This document shows, piece by piece, positions 54,766-63,937 of a stretch of 64,000 nt of DNA. Under the pieces are notes generated by a model. That model was not told the DNA's origin, did not search any database, and was given only the letters and a program-made list of their open reading frames with translations. This stretch comes from Pseudodesulfovibrio thermohalotolerans (GTDB lineage Bacteria > Desulfobacterota > Desulfovibrionia > Desulfovibrionales > Desulfovibrionaceae). Both the position numbers and the translations under genes were made by a program. Numbering within the stretch: position 1 is the first letter of the stretch; each line of letters opens with the position of its first letter. The stretch lies in contig NZ_CP120635.1 of assembly GCF_021353295.2 (NCBI RefSeq), forward strand, positions 807,501 to 871,500, in the 5' to 3' direction.

Positions 54766-55985
54766 TACTCGCCGTCCTTGGCCGGGGCTTGCCCTTGCCC
54801 TTTGCCGCTGCCGGGCTCGTTCTTGATGGACACCTTTGCCCCGGGGCTCAGGCCCACCTGGCCGTCAAGGACGACCAGTTCTCCGGATTCGAGCCCGGCG
54901 GCGATGACGGTCCGCTTGCCCACGATGTGGGAGGCGGTCACCTGCCTCGCCTCCACAGTGCCGGTCGAGGGGGCGTCCTTGTTTGTCGTGATGACGTAGA
55001 CATACGGCCCTTCCATGCCCTGCATCACCGCGCCGGTGGGCAGGAGCAGGGCGTCCTTGAGGGTCCGAAGGGTCAGCTCCACCCGGGCGAATTGGCCGGG
55101 CCAGAAGCGGGTGTCCTCGTTGGGGTATGAGGCCAGCAGGCGGATGGTGCCGGTGGTCGTGTCCACGGCGTTGTCCACGGCGGCGAGGTCCGCGTCCACG
55201 GGCGCGGCGTTCGTGCCGGACGGGGTGATGCGCACCCGCATGGGGCCCTGCCTGCGGCGTTCCATGATTTCGTTCAGGTAGCGTTCGGGCAGGGTGAAGG
55301 AAATGTTGATGGGCCTGATCTGGTTGATGACGCACAGGGTCCGGTCGTCGTTGGCCTTGATGACGTTGCCCACGTTCACCTGGACGATGCCCACCCTCCC
55401 CGGGATGGGGGCCCGGATGGAGGCGTAGTCGCGGTCGAGCCGGGCCTTTTCCAGGGCGGCCTCGTTGAGCCGGATGGTGTTCTCCAGGGATGTGGCCTCG
55501 GCAAAGGTGTCGTCGTACTGCTCCTGGGCGACCACGTTCAGGTCGCGGAGCTTGGAGTACCGCCGCAGGTCCTCCTTGGCCTTGTTCAGGTGGGCGCGGT
55601 CTCGGTCGAGCCGGGCCTGGGCCTCCTTCACAGCCAGGTCGAAGGAGCGGGAATCCACCAGGAAGAGCAGGTCGCCCGCTTCCACGTCCTGACCGTTGCG
55701 GACCAGTTGTTTCTCAATGATTCCGCCCACCCTGGACTTGATTTCCACCGAGGCCAGCGGGGTGACGTTGCCGACCGCCGACAGGGTGACGGGCACATCC
55801 TCGCGCACTGCGGCCGCAGCCGTGACCGGGACCACCCGTTCCCGCCTGGCCTTCTTTTCGCCGTTTCCGCAGGCAGCGAGAAAGCCCGCCGCGAGCAGGC
55901 AGAGCAGCCCGGTCAGGACCGGGCGGACAACGGCCCGACGGCAGGCCCGATTTCCCTTGAATTCACGAAGAAGTGAGCGAGGCAC
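54765..55985 (-). CDS. RND periplasmic adaptor (MdtA-like)
   Basis: 406 residues from a GTG with GGGAGG upstream. A basic N-terminus leads to a lipoprotein signal (TGLLCLLAAGFLAAC, lipid Cys at 39). Adaptor domains follow: lipoyl half near VEIKSRVGGIIEKQLV, hairpin with LDRDRAHLNKAKEDLRRYSKL, and second lipoyl half ASIRAPIPGRVGIVQVNVGN. The tail is rich in Gly, Lys and Gln. It bridges the pump at 51661 and an outer-membrane channel. Confidence 0.9.
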   Translation of the reverse strand: MPRSLLREFKGNRACRRAVVRPVLTGLLCLLAAGFLAACGNGEKKARRERVVPVTAAAAVREDVPVTLSAVGNVTPLASVEIKSRVGGIIEKQLVRNGQDVEAGDLLFLVDSRSFDLAVKEAQARLDRDRAHLNKAKEDLRRYSKLRDLNVVAQEQYDDTFAEATSLENTIRLNEAALEKARLDRDYASIRAPIPGRVGIVQVNVGNVIKANDDRTLCVINQIRPINISFTLPERYLNEIMERRRQGPMRVRITPSGTNAAPVDADLAAVDNAVDTTTGTIRLLASYPNEDTRFWPGQFARVELTLRTLKDALLLPTGAVMQGMEGPYVYVITTNKDAPSTGTVEARQVTASHIVGKRTVIAAGLESGELVVLDGQVGLSPGAKVSIKNEPGSGKGQGQAPAKDGE

Positions 55986-56449
55986 ATGCCCTCCCGGTAT
56001 GCAGCCCCGCAGCGGCGGGAGCCGTAGGTCGTCATGCCGCCGGATACCGGCGGACGGTTGTTCCGTTTACACTGTCCGCGTTTATAATTGTAAAGAAACA
56101 CAAACACAATGGGGTTGCCCGCGCGAATAGCGTTCCCGCCGCCCCGCCATGTCACCGCATGGGGAATTCCCAGGCGATTCACTCTCTTGCCGCTTGCGGA
56201 AAAATGAGGGGGCAATGACCGGGCGAAAAGAGAGGAGGAACCCCGGTGAGGGAAAGTGAGGCGGTCTCCGGTTGTCGCTGGTTTTTCATCCCATTATATT
56301 CATGTATTTTTTTTGTGATGCGTGTCGCACGAAAGGCGCGGTCATGCCGGTCCGGCAGGACTTTTCCGAAATTGTAAACAAATGCGCCGGGCAGCGGAAA
56401 AGGCGGGGCAGGTAGGGCGTTGGTCAGCCGCAGGGCGTGGCCGTTGGCT
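55986..56449. other. Gene-free stretch between the RND and FNR-type genes
   Basis: It contains the promoter at 56081-56109 and the hairpin at 56037-56053. The part from 56220 to 56449 must hold the 3' end of the FNR-type gene transcript, but I see no clear terminator and no supported gene. Confidence 0.55.
56081..56109 (-). promoter_or_regulatory. Sigma-70 promoter of the second RND operon
   Basis: Minus strand: -35 TTGTGT at 56109-56104, spacer of 17, -10 TATAAA at 56086-56081. The predicted start near 56074 lies about 90 bases before the adaptor GTG. CCGCC-GGATACC-GGCGG at 56037-56053 can form a hairpin in the leader. Confidence 0.65.
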
Positions 56450-57130
56450 TCAATCGTTGCGCGTGGCGTCGACAAGGCCGTCGTGGTCGATGATGCGGAT
56501 ATTTCGGCCGGAGGCCTCGATAAGCCGCCGGCGTTTGAATCGCTGGATGACGCGCGACAGGGTTTCCGGGGTTGTGCCGACGATCCTGGCCATCTCGGCG
56601 TGGGAGATGTGCAGGGTAAAGGGCTCGCCGGGCCGGGCGGCGCAACATCCTTCGGAGTGCCGGAGGAAACGGGCGATTCGCTTCTGCGTGCCGTGCAGGG
56701 CCAGGGATTCCACGAGGTTCATGGTTTCCAGCAGCCTGCCCGCCAGGGTTTGCATGATCTTGAGCAGCAGGAGGGGCTCGCGTCGGGCCAGGTCCTCCAT
56801 GTCTTCCGACGGGACGCTCGCCACGCGGCTCTTTTCGAGGGCGGTTACGTTCACGGGGTAGGGCTTGTCCGTAAAGGCCGTGCAGAAGCAGAACGGCTGA
56901 CCCGCCTCCACCAGGTAGAGGGTCTGCTCCTTGCCTTCCGGGGTGCCTCGGAAAATTTTGGCCCGCCCGGACAGGACGATGAAGAAGGCCTGGGTCTCGT
57001 CCGACTGGCTGATGATCCGTTCCCCGGGCTCGTAGACGTTTGTTTCGGCCCGGCTGGCCAACGCCCGGACCGCTTCGTCCTCAAGCCCCGCAAAAAGGGG
57101 AATTCGTCGCAATAACCGGAAGTTGTCCAT
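56450..57130 (-). CDS. Crp/Fnr-family regulator with FNR-type DNA recognition
   Basis: 226 residues. The ATG at 57130 gives MDNFRLLRRIPLF, the usual family start, and follows GGGAA; an ATG five codons earlier has no site. The cyclic-nucleotide-like barrel spans about 10-120. The recognition helix is GTTPETLSRVIQRFKRRRLIE. E, S and R sit as in E. coli FNR (E-x2-S-R), which reads TTGAT half-sites. It lacks the N-terminal Cys cluster of FNR; it has FCFC near 83 and CC near 165, so the signal sensed is uncertain. It is divergent from the cytochrome operon with one FNR box between them. Confidence 0.88.
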   Translation of the reverse strand: MDNFRLLRRIPLFAGLEDEAVRALASRAETNVYEPGERIISQSDETQAFFIVLSGRAKIFRGTPEGKEQTLYLVEAGQPFCFCTAFTDKPYPVNVTALEKSRVASVPSEDMEDLARREPLLLLKIMQTLAGRLLETMNLVESLALHGTQKRIARFLRHSEGCCAARPGEPFTLHISHAEMARIVGTTPETLSRVIQRFKRRRLIEASGRNIRIIDHDGLVDATRND

Positions 57131-57150
57131 GACTTTTTTTCCCATAAAAA

Positions 57151-57164
57151 TTGATCGCGATCAA
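57151..57164. promoter_or_regulatory. Perfect FNR box between regulator and cytochrome operon
   Basis: TTGAT-CGCG-ATCAA matches the FNR consensus fully. A -10 element TATGAT at 57187-57192 on the plus strand sets the start near 57199, which puts the box centre at -41.5. That is the exact class II activation position. The box also lies about 20 bases ahead of the regulator gene, so autoregulation is likely. Confidence 0.85.
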
Positions 57165-57186
57165 TGTGATGATTTAAAAATTCTCC

Positions 57187-57192
57187 TATGAT
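57187..57192 (+). promoter_or_regulatory. -10 element of the ferredoxin-NrfD-cytochrome operon
   Basis: TATGAT followed by the predicted start near 57199. There is no good -35, as expected when FNR replaces it. Confidence 0.6.
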
Positions 57193-57241
57193 ATATGCGT
57201 GAATAGCTGTTAATGGTTTGGAATCTAAGGAGGTATCAATA

Positions 57242-58150
57242 ATGACAATTTCCCGCAGAGGATTTTTGGGAGCGTTGGGGGTCGCGGGGGCGGCCTCGGC
57301 GGCGCCCGGAAATGCGCAGGCGTGGCAATCCAAGGCGCCGCCCGATCCATATGGCTGCCTGGTGGATCTGACCCGCTGCGTTGGGTGCCGCAAGTGCGAG
57401 CAGGCGTGCAAGGAGGTCAACGACCTGCCCGAGCCCGCCGTGAAGTTCGACGATCTGACCGTGCTCGACGCCAAGAGGCGGCCGGACCAGAACGTTTTCA
57501 CCGTAATCAACCGCTATTACCCCGGGCGCATCGACGACCGCGACAAGCTGGCTCCGACCTTCGTGAAGGTGCAGTGTATGCACTGCCAGGACCCGGCCTG
57601 CGTTTCGGCCTGCATCACCGGGGCGTTGACCAAGAAGGACAACGGGGCCGTGCATTATGACGTCGATAAGTGCATAGGCTGCCGCTACTGCATGGCGGCC
57701 TGTCCCTTTGAAATCCCGGCCTATGAGTACGACAAGCCCATCATGCCCCGGGTGCGCAAGTGTACGTTCTGTTATGAGCGCATCTCCAAGGAGGGCGGCA
57801 AGCCCGGTTGCGCTTCCATATGCCCGGTGGAGGCGATCACCTTCGGCAGGCGTTCGGAACTGTTGCGCCTGGCGAAAAACCGCATCGAAAACGATCCCGG
57901 CAAGTACCTGAACCACATCTACGGAGAGCACGAGGTGGGAGGCACGAGCTGGCTGTACATCTCCAACGTGGACTTTGAGAAGGTCGGCTTCCAGAAGCTG
58001 CCGACGCGGCCCATGCCGCAGACCACGGAGACCATCCAAAGCTCGCTGTTCAGCTATTTGTGGTCCCCGCTGGCCCTGTTCGGGGTCCTCGGGGCGGTAA
58101 TGGGCGCGACTGCGCGCAAGGGAGACAAGGAGGGCGATCATGACGCATAA
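57242..58150 (+). CDS. Tat-exported ferredoxin-like subunit (HybA/DsrO type)
   Basis: 302 residues. The ATG follows AAGGAGG. The Tat motif SRRGFLG and an Ala-rich core give export in folded form. Four cluster motifs are seen: [11 protein letters not shown] near 47, CMHCQDPAC near 109, [13 protein letters not shown] near 142, and CTFCYERI with CASICPVEA near 170-190. A hydrophobic C-terminal span ([18 protein letters not shown]) anchors it in the membrane. It resembles HybA and related quinone-linked subunits and should carry electrons between the NrfD-like subunit and the cytochrome. It overlaps the next gene by 11 bases. Confidence 0.92.
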   Translation: MTISRRGFLGALGVAGAASAAPGNAQAWQSKAPPDPYGCLVDLTRCVGCRKCEQACKEVNDLPEPAVKFDDLTVLDAKRRPDQNVFTVINRYYPGRIDDRDKLAPTFVKVQCMHCQDPACVSACITGALTKKDNGAVHYDVDKCIGCRYCMAACPFEIPAYEYDKPIMPRVRKCTFCYERISKEGGKPGCASICPVEAITFGRRSELLRLAKNRIENDPGKYLNHIYGEHEVGGTSWLYISNVDFEKVGFQKLPTRPMPQTTETIQSSLFSYLWSPLALFGVLGAVMGATARKGDKEGDHDA

Positions 58151-59303
58151 GCCGCAACCCGTGGACCGGCCCTTCTGGACGCCGGGCGTGCTGGTCATGC
58201 TGGTCCTGATGATCGGGGCGGGCCTGACCCTGGCGGTCCGCTACACCTACGGCCTGGCCGCCGTGACCAACCTGAACAACCACTACCCGTGGGGCATCTG
58301 GATCGGCCTGGACGTGGCCTCGGGCGTCGCCCTGGCCGCGGGCGGTTTCACCACCGCCTTTCTGGGGCACATCCTGGGCCGCCACTACTACGAGTCCGTG
58401 ACCCGGCCCGCTCTGCTGACCGCCGCGCTGGGCTATACCTTCGTGGCGTTGGCCGTGTTCTTCGATATTGGCCGCTCCTGGGCCATTTGGAAGCCGGTCT
58501 TCTTCCAGAACCACAACTCGGCCCTGTTCGAGGTGGCCATGTGCGTCATGGTTTACGTCTCCGTGCTGTGGATCGAGTTCATTCCGGTCCTGGCGGAGCG
58601 GCTGGGGAGCAGGATCAAGCTTCTGGCCGTCCTGAACCGACTTCTGGACAAGACCATGTGGGTCTTCATCATCCTTGGGGTGGTGTTGTCCTGTATGCAT
58701 CAGTCGAGCCTCGGCACCCTGTTGGTCATCGCGCCCACCAAGGTGTCGCCGCTATGGTACACGCCGTATCTGCCGCTGCTCTTCCTGACTTCGGCCTTTG
58801 CCGTGGGGTATCCCATGGTTATCGTGGAGACGACCATCGCCACCTCTTCGCTCAAGCTGGAGTCGGAGATGAACGTGCTCTCCCCGTTGTCCAGGATCAC
58901 CATCCTGCTGCTGGGCGTGTACATGTTCCTGAAGATCGGCGACCTGGTCGTGCGCGGCGCGTACACGACCCTGCTGGACGGCTCGGCCCAGAGCAACTCC
59001 TTCCTGGTGGAGGTGGCGCTCGGCGTTGTTCTGCCGTGGCTCATGCTGCTCTTCCCGGCGGTTCGCCGTTCGCGCAGGCTGCTTTTCACGGCAGCGCTGC
59101 TCATCGTGTCGGGCGTCATGCTCAATCGATTCAACGTGTTCGTGGTCTCCTTCAAGGCCCCGTATGCAAACTACCCGTACTATCCGGCCATCGGCGAGAT
59201 ACTCGTCACCGTCGGGGCCGTGGCCACGATCTTCTTCCTCTATCGTCTGATCGTGACCTGGTTCCCGGTGCTTTCCGCCCAACGACAGGAGGTGTCGCAA
59301 TGA
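58140..59303 (+). CDS. NrfD/HybB-like membrane subunit
   Basis: 387 residues with nine to ten hydrophobic spans. [29 protein letters not shown] near the start is the NrfD-family signature, and the C-terminal spans fit HybB. It exchanges electrons with menaquinol in the membrane. AAGGAGGGC precedes the ATG. Its stop overlaps the cytochrome ATG (ATGA). The gene order ferredoxin, NrfD, cytochrome is that of quinone-dependent periplasmic reductases. Confidence 0.92.
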   Translation: MTHKPQPVDRPFWTPGVLVMLVLMIGAGLTLAVRYTYGLAAVTNLNNHYPWGIWIGLDVASGVALAAGGFTTAFLGHILGRHYYESVTRPALLTAALGYTFVALAVFFDIGRSWAIWKPVFFQNHNSALFEVAMCVMVYVSVLWIEFIPVLAERLGSRIKLLAVLNRLLDKTMWVFIILGVVLSCMHQSSLGTLLVIAPTKVSPLWYTPYLPLLFLTSAFAVGYPMVIVETTIATSSLKLESEMNVLSPLSRITILLLGVYMFLKIGDLVVRGAYTTLLDGSAQSNSFLVEVALGVVLPWLMLLFPAVRRSRRLLFTAALLIVSGVMLNRFNVFVVSFKAPYANYPYYPAIGEILVTVGAVATIFFLYRLIVTWFPVLSAQRQEVSQ

Positions 59304-61459
59304 TGAGGAAGATACTCGGATGGCTGGCCTTCGCCGTCGTGGCGGCGTTTCTGGCCGGGGCCGTCCCTTCCATGGCCGCCACGGCTCCGGGCGTGTCCGC
59401 CGAGCCCCCGGCCAAGTCCCGGAAGGACCAGACGCCCATGCCGGAAGGCTGGTCGCCCGTCGATCAGGTCAAGGCCGAAGCGGAAGCCCGCAAGCCATAT
59501 CAGTATGTGGAAAAGGTGCTCATGGAGGACCTGCCCCTGCGCCAGCAGCGGTTGCGCGAGTTGGGCATCGGCCCCAAGGACATCAAGCGCAGCTACGTGC
59601 TGCTGAACAGCCCGCTGGTGGAGACCTTCGGGCGCAAGTACGGCCCCGTGCGGTTCATGCACGCCAAGCATTCGGCCGCTCTCGACGGCGACTGCGCGTC
59701 CTGTCACCATTACCGGCCCGCCGATCCCGAGGCATCGGAGACCGTGGCCTGCCGCGCCTGCCATCAGGACGCGTTTTCGGAGAAGAATCCGGAGCGCATC
59801 GGGCTCAAGGCGGCCTACCACATGCAATGCATGAACTGCCATGAGGAGATGAAGCGCGGTCCGGTGAGCTGCGAGGGGTGCCACGCCAAGCGGAGCACGG
59901 ACCACAAGGAGCTGGTTAATCTCCCGGAGAATCCCACTCCGCAACAGGTGACCGGGGAATGCCTGCGCTGCCACGAGCAGGCGGGCGAGGACATGCTCGA
60001 CACGGCCCACTGGCTGTGGCGCGGCCCGTCCCCCTACACGGTGGAACACAGACGGAGCGTCATGTCCGGCAAGGGGACCACGACGCTCAACAACTTCTGA
60101 ATATCCCCCATCAGCAACGAGGCTCGTTGCACATCATGTCATGCGGGATACGGCTGGAAGGACTCCACCTTCGACTTCACCAACAAGAACAACATCGACT
60201 GTCTGGTCTGTCACGACACCACGGGCAGCTACAAGAAGGCCCCGCCCGCGGCGGGTATGCCCGACCCCAAGGTGGACATGCTCTACGTTGCGCAGCGCGT
60301 CGGCCCCACCAGCAGGAAGACCTGCGGAGCCTGCCACTTCAGCGGCGGCGGTGGCGATGCGGTAAAGCACGCCGACATGTCCGCCGAGCTGTACTGGCCG
60401 GACCGCAACTGTGATATCCACATGGGCGGGTACGACTTCTCCTGCGTGGAGTGTCACACGACCCGCAACCACAAGATATCGGGCCGGTCCACATCGGCTC
60501 CGGTGGCCGAGGGGTCCCGCGCCTGCGAGGACTGCCACACCACCAAGCCGCATTATGGCGAGACCCTGCTCGACCATCACCTGAACAAGCACTGCGAGGC
60601 CGTGGCGTGCAACACCTGCCATTCGCCCATCTACTCCAAGTGCGCCCCCACCAAGACGTGGTGGGACTGGTCCACCGCCGGCGACAAGAAGCGCGAAGTC
60701 GGCAAGGACAAGTACGGCAAGCCCGACTATGACTGGAAGAAGGGCGACTTCCGCTGGGGCGAGTCCGTCAAGCCCGAGTACGCCTGGTACAACGGGTTCA
60801 TGAAGCGGCTGCTGCTCGGTGACGCCATCAATCCCGAGGCCAGAGGCTTCAATCCCGGCGAGCGGCTGACCGCCGCCGAGAAGGACGGGCTGGTGAAGAC
60901 CAACATCACCGAGCCCATCGGTTCCATCAAGGACCCGCATTCGCGGATCACGCCGTTCAAGATCATGTCCGGCATCCAGCCCGCCGACGCCAAGAATCGG
61001 TATCTGCTCCTCCCGCATCTGTATCCGTACGGCAAGGAGGACAAGACCGCCTACTGGAAGGGCGCGGACTGGCAGGCCGCCTTCAAGGAAGGCATGGAAA
61101 AGGCCAAGCTTCCGTACAGCGGCGAGTACATATGGGTGGCAACGGAGATGTACTGGCGCATCGAGCACGAGGTCATGCCCAAGGAACACGCGCTCTCCTG
61201 CGTTCAGTGCCACGACAGCCTCAAGGGCGAGAAGACCTGTGACCGCTGCCATCAGGACACCCGCGACGTGAAGTTCCGGGAACTGACGGAAAAGGGCGCG
61301 GACTTCGAGCTGCTGCGGATGATGGGCCGCGACGTGGGCGATCTGATCGGCAAGACCGATTACATCGACTTCAAGAAGCTCGGCTACAAGGGCGACCCGA
61401 TCCTCTACGGCGGCCGGTTCAGCCAGTTGCCGCTCGGACAGGGACCCGCCAAGGACTAG
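59300..61459 (+). CDS. Thirteen-haem c-type cytochrome, OTR family, probable selenoprotein
   Basis: 719 residues if the in-frame TGA at 60098-60100 is Sec (residue 267). The signal peptide ends near SMAAT (residue 27). CxxCH motifs start at residues 132, 151, 177, 191, 221, 277, 301, 342, 382, 409, 437, 634 and 647: thirteen haems. The first four resemble cytochrome c3 (HAKHSAALDGDCASCHH). From 221 on it matches octahaem tetrathionate-reductase-family proteins (CTSCHAGYGWKD, CLVCHDTTGSYKK, VGPTSRKTCGACHFSGGGGD). Sec lies 10 residues before the 277 haem, in LNNF-Sec-ISPISNEARC. Family members reduce sulfur or nitrogen oxyanions; this substrate is unknown. Reading the TGA as a stop would give a 266-residue five-haem protein and orphan the rest. 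Confidence 0.85.
60098..60130 (+). promoter_or_regulatory. Candidate Sec UGA and SECIS hairpin in the cytochrome gene
   Basis: TGA at 60098-60100. After 13 bases a perfect stem GCAACGA/TCGTTGC (60114-60120 with 60124-60130) closes a loop GGC. The loop starts with G and is 20 bases from the UGA, inside the range usual for bacterial SECIS. The reading frame stays open through the hairpin and codes for conserved residues. Confidence 0.8.
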
Positions 61460-61483
61460 GGAGGAATTCCCTTCGCAAACGGC

Positions 61484-61516
61484 AAGGCCCGGAGTCGTTG
61501 GACTCCGGGCCTTTTT
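61484..61516. terminator. Terminator of the cytochrome operon
   Basis: AAGGCCCGGAGTC-GTTG-GACTCCGGGCCTT, 13-bp stem followed by T5, 24 bases past the cytochrome stop. The leading AA also serves the convergent gene weakly. Confidence 0.88.
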
Positions 61517-61548
61517 GCTTGTGCGGTTGCCGCCTCGCAGGGCGGACG

Positions 61549-63618
61549 TCAGGCCTGGATGCCGTAGCGGTCCATTTTGGCGTACAGGGTGTTGCGGCCG
61601 ATGCCCAGGGCCTTGGCCGTCTTGCTGATGTTGCCCTGGTGGAAGTCCAGGGCCTCCCGGATGGCGTTGGCCTCGCGGTGCTTGAGGAGGAATCCCTTGT
61701 CCCGGGAACGGTCGCCGGAGCCGATGGCCCTGCCGCCCGCTTTCTCCTGGATGTAGTGGGGCAGATGCTCGGGCAGGAGCAGGTCGCCGGACAGGTTGTT
61801 GGCCGCGTACTCCAGGCAGTTGACGAGCTCGCGCACATTGCCGGGCCAGTCGTGGGCCTTGAGCAGTTCCCCGGCCTCGGGGGATATGGCCGGGCAGGGG
61901 ATGCCGAAGGCGTCGCACAGCCGGTTGAGATGGTGCTCGGCCAGCAGGGAGATATCGTTGCCGCGTTCCCTGAGCGGGGGGATGGCGATGGTCACGACGT
62001 TGAGCCGGTAGTAGAGGTCCTCGCGGAAGAGGCCCCGGTCCACCAGGTCTCGCAGGTTCTTGTTGGTGGCCGCCAGTATCTTCACGTCCACGGGCAGGGG
62101 GCTGGTGCCGCCCACCGGGACCACGGCCCGTTCCTCAAGGGCGCGGAGCAGGTTGACCTGCTGGGACAGGGGCATCTCGGATATTTCGTCGAGAAAGAGC
62201 ACGCCCTTGTCCGCCTTCTGGAATTTGCCGACCCGGCCTCGCTTGGCCGCGCCGGTGAAGGCCCCTTCCCGGTAGCCGAACAGTTCGCTCTGGACCAGTT
62301 CCTCGGTGAACGCGCCGCAGTTCACGGCAACGAAGGGCTGCTTGGCGCGGGGACCGGCCTGGTGAATGCCTTTGGCGAAGAGTTCCTTGCCGGTGCCGGA
62401 TTCGCCGGTGAGCAGCACGGTGGACGGGGTGCGGGCGGCATTGGCCGCCCGGCGGATGGCCTGGCGCATGGCCGTGCCTTCGTGAAGCACGTGTTCGAAC
62501 CCCGCGACCTCCTCGGGTTCCGCCTGCTTCCGCGACGCGGTGCGCGGCCCGGCCGTGAACTGCCGTGCGCGCTGGGTCTCGCTGACCGTGACGATGGTGT
62601 CGAGCCACGCGCCGCTCGCGCTGAAGGTCGGCATGACCCGGATGTACAGGCTGGAGTTCACCAGGCATTTGACGATGACCGGCTCGCACAGGGACGCGTT
62701 CTTGGCCTTGGCGAGATACGGGGCCATGTCGAAGAAATCCTCGGCCTTGCGGCCGCGCAGGGCGTCGCCGGAACGGTTCAGCAACAGCTCGGCGGTATTG
62801 TTCGCGCTGGTGATCCGGCCGGATTTGTTCAGGAACAGCACGCCGGTCATGACCGAGTTGAACATGGAGGAGAACAGGGAGGCCATCTGGCCTTCCAGCT
62901 CGGAGCAGTACAGGCGGCTCAGGTTCTGTTCCAGGGCCCTGGCGGCGTGGAGCACAAGGTCCATGGCCTCGGAATGGTCGGCCGAGATCGGGCCGGAAAT
63001 GTCGAAGCAGCCCCAGACGTTGCCCCGGGGGTCCAGGATGGGCGCGGCAGTGCAGTTCCACCTGTGGTGGCTCTCGCAGAAATGCTCCGCGCCGAAGACC
63101 TGCATGGGCCGTCCCGTGGCCAGGGCCGTGCCGATGGCGTTGGTGCCCACGCACGATTCCGACCAGTTCGCGCCGGGACCGAAATTGAGCCGGTCCGCTT
63201 CGCGCAGGACGGACAGGTCGCCGCAGGTTCGAGCCACGCGGGCGTCGGCGTTGGCGATGGTCATGAGCAGCCCCTTGCCCTTGATGAGGTCGTAGGCCGT
63301 GCTCTCGATCTCGCCGCAGATTTTTTCCAGGGTGACGGTGAACTGTTCGAGCTGGGTCATGGGGAGGAAGTCCCAGCAACTGCGGGGGGCCGGATCAACC
63401 GCCATGTCCTTGCATCGCCGCCAGGAATCCAGCAGGGACTGGTCCACGTTTCTGGCCTTCATCCTCTTGCCTTCCACGAACTGCTTCCAGTTCGAATAGT
63501 CGACTTGTGCGTCGCGTTGCTTGTGGGAGCGGGGCACGGGAAGCGGCGCACGCTCCTCTGGTTCGTGCGGGTCCCGCCGTATTTCGAAACCGTTTCCATC
63601 TCTGAGGAGCAGGTGCAT
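61549..63618 (-). CDS. AcoR-type sigma-54 activator (GAF-PAS-AAA-Fis)
   Basis: 689 residues from an ATG with GGAGGT 7 bases upstream. An N-terminal GAF-type sensor (about 90-240) has SESCVGTNAIGTALATGRPMQVFGAEHF, diagnostic of AcoR-like regulators. A PAS-like part follows, then AAA+ with GESGTGKE, REGAFTGA and GVLFLDEIS. The C-terminal Fis helix-turn-helix is GNISKTAKALGIGRNTLYAKM. AcoR proteins switch on acetoin or related 2-oxoacid dehydrogenase genes. The divergent gene encodes a lipoyl-domain protein behind a perfect sigma-54 promoter, which fits that role. Confidence 0.92.
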   Translation of the reverse strand: MHLLLRDGNGFEIRRDPHEPEERAPLPVPRSHKQRDAQVDYSNWKQFVEGKRMKARNVDQSLLDSWRRCKDMAVDPAPRSCWDFLPMTQLEQFTVTLEKICGEIESTAYDLIKGKGLLMTIANADARVARTCGDLSVLREADRLNFGPGANWSESCVGTNAIGTALATGRPMQVFGAEHFCESHHRWNCTAAPILDPRGNVWGCFDISGPISADHSEAMDLVLHAARALEQNLSRLYCSELEGQMASLFSSMFNSVMTGVLFLNKSGRITSANNTAELLLNRSGDALRGRKAEDFFDMAPYLAKAKNASLCEPVIVKCLVNSSLYIRVMPTFSASGAWLDTIVTVSETQRARQFTAGPRTASRKQAEPEEVAGFEHVLHEGTAMRQAIRRAANAARTPSTVLLTGESGTGKELFAKGIHQAGPRAKQPFVAVNCGAFTEELVQSELFGYREGAFTGAAKRGRVGKFQKADKGVLFLDEISEMPLSQQVNLLRALEERAVVPVGGTSPLPVDVKILAATNKNLRDLVDRGLFREDLYYRLNVVTIAIPPLRERGNDISLLAEHHLNRLCDAFGIPCPAISPEAGELLKAHDWPGNVRELVNCLEYAANNLSGDLLLPEHLPHYIQEKAGGRAIGSGDRSRDKGFLLKHREANAIREALDFHQGNISKTAKALGIGRNTLYAKMDRYGIQA

Positions 63619-63800
63619 CGCCTTACCTCCGGACTGACACAGGAAATGTATTTATAACCGCATGGTTATTGTCCTCCAAGGTTAAAACCGTGTCAAGTGT
63701 TCCAAATTCGAACGCCTAATCTATGTCGATGTGACGAATTTTTGTTTTATATCGGCATGATGCGGTTGTCAGAAGACTTTTGCGGCGAATTCCACCCGGT

Positions 63801-63817
63801 TGTTCGCGCCCCGAACA
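63801..63817. promoter_or_regulatory. Candidate upstream activator site
   Basis: TGTTCG-CGCCC-CGAACA, perfect 6-bp arms, 64 to 80 bases upstream of the -24 element. This is the usual distance for an AcoR-type enhancer site. Confidence 0.6.
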
Positions 63818-63879
63818 GTTGGACGGTGTATAACGTAAAATGGTGTATTATCTCGTTGGAATAATTTACTTATATGGCT

Positions 63880-63895
63880 TGGCACCGCCGTTGCA
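63880..63895 (+). promoter_or_regulatory. Sigma-54 promoter of the lipoyl-domain gene
   Basis: TGGCACCGCCGTTGCA: complete match to TGGCAC-N5-TTGCA with exact spacing. The predicted start is near 63906. Confidence 0.92.
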
Positions 63896-63937
63896 ATCCT
63901 CCTGCAAACGTAAGCAAAAAACCAGGAGGACTTGGTT

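Larger units (their letters stand above)
63619..63937. other. Regulatory stretch between the AcoR-type gene and lipoyl-domain gene
   Basis: No gene. It holds the inverted repeat at 63801-63817 and the sigma-54 promoter at 63880-63895, with AT-rich sequence between. Confidence 0.7.

Noticed and set aside
60098..60100. TGA as a real stop or pseudogene mutation in the cytochrome gene
   Set aside because: Frame is kept on both sides with full conservation, no other damage is seen in 719 codons, and a SECIS-like hairpin follows at the right distance. A single sequencing error remains possible.
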